From positions 620,001-684,000 of the forward strand of contig NZ_CP094264.1 in NCBI RefSeq assembly GCF_023614235.1: a stretch of DNA of 64,000 nt, read 5' to 3'. This document shows positions 61,415 to 64,000 of the stretch, in pieces (position 1 is the first letter of the stretch; each line of letters opens with the position of its first letter). This stretch comes from Streptomyces sp. MRC013. Lineage in GTDB: Bacteria > Actinomycetota > Actinomycetes > Streptomycetales > Streptomycetaceae. The notes under the pieces are model-generated. The model was given only the letters and a program-made list of their open reading frames with translations. It did not search any database and was not told the origin of the DNA. Position numbers and translations under genes: made by a program.

Positions 61415-62143
61415 TCAGATCAGTCCGTTGCGCAGCGCGTAACCGACGGCGTGGGCCCGGTTGCGCAGGTGCAGCCGCGAGATGACCTCGTGCAGCACGT
61501 TCTTGACGGTCCGTTCGGAGTACGCGGTCCTGCGGGCGATCTCCGCGGTGTCCAGGCCCTCCGACACCATGCGCAGCATCTCCGCCTCACGGGTGGTGAG
61601 CGTGGACAGGGACAGCCCCCGCGGGTCGAGCGCCGAGCGCTGGAGGCGGCCCACCCGGGTGAGCAGTTCGCCGAGCAGGTCGCCGGGGAGCACGCCCTCG
61701 CCGTTGGCTATGGCGAGGACCAGGCGGAGGAGCCGGTCCTGGTCGGCCTCGGCGCGGCGCAGCACCGCCGCCACACCGCACTCGACGACGCGCTGCAGCG
61801 AGCCCGCGCCGAGGGTCGCGACCACGAGCCCCGTGCGGGTGGCGGAGTTGTGGCGCAGCCGGTGCAGCAGGGCGGCCACGTCGTCGTCGACCACGTCGAC
61901 GACCACCAGCGACACCCTGGCCCGCTCCGCGTCGGCGTCCGCGTCGGCGAGCAGCTCGACCTCCGGGCGCTGGCGCAGCTGCTGGGCGACGCCCAGGCGC
62001 AGGACCGGGTCGGCGGCGTGGACGGCCACGCTCACGCGGCTCTCCCGGTCGGGACGGCCGGTTCTTCGCGTGCTCCGGTCCGGGGCGGGCGCGCGGGAGG
62101 TGGTGGCGGTCGCTGCGGGTTCCGTCTTCTCTGCGCTGGGCAT
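61415..62143 (-). CDS. LuxR-family transcriptional regulator with pseudo-receiver domain
   Basis: About 242 residues. After a disordered Thr/Pro N-terminus, residues ~35-150 look like a receiver domain (RVSVAVHAADPVLRLGVAQQ, then VSLVVVDVVDDDVAALLHRL, RTGLVVATLGAGSLQRVVEC) but the acidic pair at the start is replaced by HAAD and the usual phosphorylation-site context is altered (VVVDVVDDD), so phosphorylation is doubtful. The C-terminus is a LuxR helix-turn-helix: LTTREAEMLRMVSEGLDTAE, then ARRTAYSERTVKNVLHEVIS and RLHLRNRAHAVGYALRNGLI. ATG at 62141-62143 chosen; GTG at 62203 would add 20 residues. It is divergent from the COG1470-like gene at 62349, a frequent pairing in streptomycetes as I recall, suggesting mutual regulation. 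Confidence 0.82.
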   Translation of the reverse strand: MPSAEKTEPAATATTSRAPAPDRSTRRTGRPDRESRVSVAVHAADPVLRLGVAQQLRQRPEVELLADADADAERARVSLVVVDVVDDDVAALLHRLRHNSATRTGLVVATLGAGSLQRVVECGVAAVLRRAEADQDRLLRLVLAIANGEGVLPGDLLGELLTRVGRLQRSALDPRGLSLSTLTTREAEMLRMVSEGLDTAEIARRTAYSERTVKNVLHEVISRLHLRNRAHAVGYALRNGLI

Positions 62144-62348
62144 GAGCGCTTGTCCGTCCCCTGGGTTCGTGGTCGATGTCCGCACGGCGAGGGCGACCGG
62201 CACAAGGGGGGCGCGCGGGAGGCGGCGGCCCGTGTCAACGGCTCGCCGATGAGGGGAGGACCGCCCTCGGCCCCCGGGACACCACCGTTGCCCGGGCGTT
62301 GCCCCCGCGCTTCTCGTGGCGCCCCGGGGGCGCTCCTACCGTGGCGGT

Positions 62349-63731
62349 GTGACGCCTTCTGCAGCTTCTTCCCATCCCGGTGCGTCCGGCCTCGGCATCC
62401 CGGAAGTGACCGTGGCGCCGGGCGGCACCGCCACGACGGTTCTGACCGTCCGCAACGACGGCGACATCGTCGAGGCGTACGCCCTGGAAGTCGTCGGGGA
62501 GTGCGCCTCCTGGGCCACCGTGGAGCCGCCCCGGGTCTCCCTCTACCCCGGTACCTCCGAGACGGTGACGATCCTTCTGGAACCGCCGCGCTCCGCGGAG
62601 GTCCGGGCCGGTGAGGTGCCCCTCGGCGTACGGGTCCTGCCCGCCGAGCACCCCGGGTCGGTGCAGGTCCTCGAGACCACCGTGCACGTCGAGGAGTTCC
62701 ACGAGCTGCACGCGGAGCTGGTTCCGCGCCGCCGGCGCGGCTGGCTGCGCGGACGTTACCGGCTGGCGGTGCGCAACCGGGGCAACTCCCCGGTGGAGGC
62801 GGGCTTCGCCGCGGGCCAGGCGGGCGAGGAGCTGGGGTTCGCCTTCGGCCCGGCGGCGCGGAGGCTGGAGCCCGGCGAGTCGGCGGAGGCCGGCCTGCGT
62901 GTCCGCACGGGCAAGCCAGTGTGGTTCGGCGCCCCCGTGGTGTGGCCGTTCACCGTGGACGCCGCGGAATCCGGCGACGAGGAGGGGGCGCGGCGGGACG
63001 GGGGCGCCGCCGCGGCGCCGCTGGACGCGGAGTTCGTCCAGATCCCGGTCTTCCCGAGGTGGCTGCTCGCGGTGCTCGCGGTGCTGCTCGCGCTGCTGTT
63101 CGCCTGGTTCGCCCTGGTGCGTCCGGCGGTGCGCAGCGCGGCCGAGGAGGCGGCCGCCGAGGCGGTCAGGCCGCGTCCCGCCGCGGCCGGGCAGCAGGCG
63201 GGGCAGAGTCCGGGGGCCGGTCCCGGCACGGACACCCGGCCCGGCGGCCAGGGGGCGGGCGTGCCGTCCGGGACGGACGGTGCCGGCGCGCCGGACGGTA
63301 CGGGTGCCCCGGGCGGGCCGGGCGGGCCGGGCGGCACCGGGACGTCGGGCGGCGCCGGGTCGTCGGGCGGCGGCCAGCAGCACTCGGAGACCATCGACCT
63401 GAAAACCCCCGGCGGGAAGACCAGGACCGGCCCCTACCAGGTGCCCGAGGGAAGTGTCTTCGAGGTGACGGACATCGTCGTCGCCAACTTCCAGGGCGAC
63501 GAGGGCCTGCTGACGATCACGTTCGGCGACCGCAAGATCACCACGATCGCGCTGGAGACCTTCCGCAACCAGGACTACCACTGGGTGACCCCCATCAGGA
63601 TCCCTGAGAACGAGACCGTGACCATGGAAGTGACCTGCACCGAGCCGGGCACCCCCGCCACCGGCCGCCGGGCCCCCGGGTGCCATGAGGTCCTGAGCGT
63701 GAGCGGCGTGCTCGTCCGCACCACCCGGTAG
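62349..63731 (+). CDS. Membrane-anchored COG1470-like protein (beta-sandwich repeats, Gly-rich linker)
   Basis: 460 residues. The N-terminal ~180 residues contain two immunoglobulin-like beta-sandwiches (EVTVAPGGTATTVLTVRNDG, then EPPRVSLYPGTSETVTILLE; and WLRGRYRLAVRNRGNSPVEA). A single membrane helix follows (RWLLAVLAVLLALLFAWFAL, near residue 245), then a low-complexity Gly/Thr/Pro linker and a C-terminal beta-domain (SVFEVTDIVVANFQGDEGLL, then TITFGDRKITTIALETF) with two cysteines (VTCTEPG, GCHEVL). Such proteins are annotated hydrolytic protein without evidence of an enzyme active site; an envelope role is more likely. The GTG at 62349 has no Shine-Dalgarno and TACCGT ends six bases before it, so the mRNA is probably leaderless. 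Confidence 0.8.
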   Translation: MTPSAASSHPGASGLGIPEVTVAPGGTATTVLTVRNDGDIVEAYALEVVGECASWATVEPPRVSLYPGTSETVTILLEPPRSAEVRAGEVPLGVRVLPAEHPGSVQVLETTVHVEEFHELHAELVPRRRRGWLRGRYRLAVRNRGNSPVEAGFAAGQAGEELGFAFGPAARRLEPGESAEAGLRVRTGKPVWFGAPVVWPFTVDAAESGDEEGARRDGGAAAAPLDAEFVQIPVFPRWLLAVLAVLLALLFAWFALVRPAVRSAAEEAAAEAVRPRPAAAGQQAGQSPGAGPGTDTRPGGQGAGVPSGTDGAGAPDGTGAPGGPGGPGGTGTSGGAGSSGGGQQHSETIDLKTPGGKTRTGPYQVPEGSVFEVTDIVVANFQGDEGLLTITFGDRKITTIALETFRNQDYHWVTPIRIPENETVTMEVTCTEPGTPATGRRAPGCHEVLSVSGVLVRTTR

Positions 63732-64000
63732 GTCACGCGTCATGCTGTACCGGCATTGTCGATCGGTGCCGGCGCCCTCTGAAAGGCCAGGGTCTCGTTC
63801 CGTCCGGAAATCGACAGCTGCGGACCGGAAAGGCCTCTTCCGCCTTCCGTCGCCGGTCCCCGGCGCGACGGAGGGCCGACGGGGTCGGGTGGGCGAACGG
63901 GCGGTCGTGACGCGCCCCGCCACCGCTCGGCGCGGTTCCCCCGCACGCGGGGCGCCGGCCGGTGGCGGCGCGTCCGCCGCCCGGGGCCGGGCCGCCCCGG
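63732..64000. other. Gene-free right end of the window
   Basis: No gene is supported. A small hairpin CCGGCA-N11-TGCCGG (63750-63772), 18 bases after the stop codon, may terminate the preceding gene. Confidence 0.4.

Noticed and set aside
60143..62614. A single 823-codon frame running from the siderophore receptor to 62614
   Set aside because: Only the first ~262 codons resemble a protein. The rest is antisense to a TolB-like fragment and a LuxR gene and has the Arg/Ser/Pro-rich composition of a shadow frame.

Overview
The window looks like a piece of a Streptomyces (or close relative) chromosome. GC is extremely high with almost all third codon positions G or C, GTG starts are common, many genes overlap by four bases (ATGA/GTGA), there is one rare TTA (bldA-type) codon, one DmdR/IdeR-type iron box, and the gene families are typical of streptomycetes (Ser/Thr kinase with extracellular tail, GlsB, DUF2267, RsbW-like ATPase, citrate-hydroxamate siderophore genes). 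All functional calls rest on motifs read by eye; no database search was possible.

Layout. 1-1566: a Ser/Thr protein kinase cut by the left edge. 1699-4322: a MobA-like nucleotidyltransferase, a small conserved protein, a zinc-ribbon protein and an acetyltransferase remnant. 4375-7681: two translationally coupled acyl-CoA synthetases with a divergent GAF/LuxR regulator (7759-8667), followed by tandem hairpin repeats. 9124-12809: a small basic protein, a Cys-rich copper-binding four-helix protein and a RecQ helicase. 13623-20167: secreted amidase, PP2C phosphatase, GlsB and DedA membrane proteins, a crystallin-like secreted protein and a lipoprotein. 20172-24503: AraC regulator, decayed amino-acid permease, DksA/TraR protein and a two-component system. 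24552-29205: SecDF, hotdog thioesterase and a PLP aminotransferase.

29751-37575 is the most interesting block: an apparent eight-function operon with a PaaA-like diiron protein, a radical SAM enzyme with extra C-terminal cysteines, a dedicated acyl carrier protein, a FabF-type ketosynthase joined in frame to a FabI-type enoyl reductase, a FabH-type ketosynthase, an alpha/beta hydrolase and an acyl-AMP ligase. It has its own plausible promoter and a strong 5'-leader hairpin. It looks like a fatty-acid-derived natural product pathway that I cannot match to a described family.

37691-47622 holds housekeeping and accessory genes (DUF2165, M19-type dipeptidase with a discoidin domain, DUF2267, RsbW-like kinase, sigma-like membrane protein, class A beta-lactamase, HAD mutase with GH65 phosphorylase). 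47793-60930 is an iron-regulated NIS siderophore operon of the rhizobactin/schizokinen type: diaminobutyrate aminotransferase, two PLP decarboxylases, N-hydroxylase, acetyltransferase, two IucA/IucC synthetases, exporter, ABC ATPase and a truncated binding lipoprotein. The lipoprotein gene ends at a breakpoint where it meets a truncated, inverted beta-propeller gene; no permease gene is present. The window closes with a LuxR regulator and a membrane-anchored COG1470-like protein.

At least eleven otherwise normal genes carry one-base (one gene: two-base) frame shifts, those that can be placed all lying in G or C runs of five or more. This strongly suggests systematic homopolymer sequencing errors in this assembly, so these genes are annotated as coding with the shift noted.
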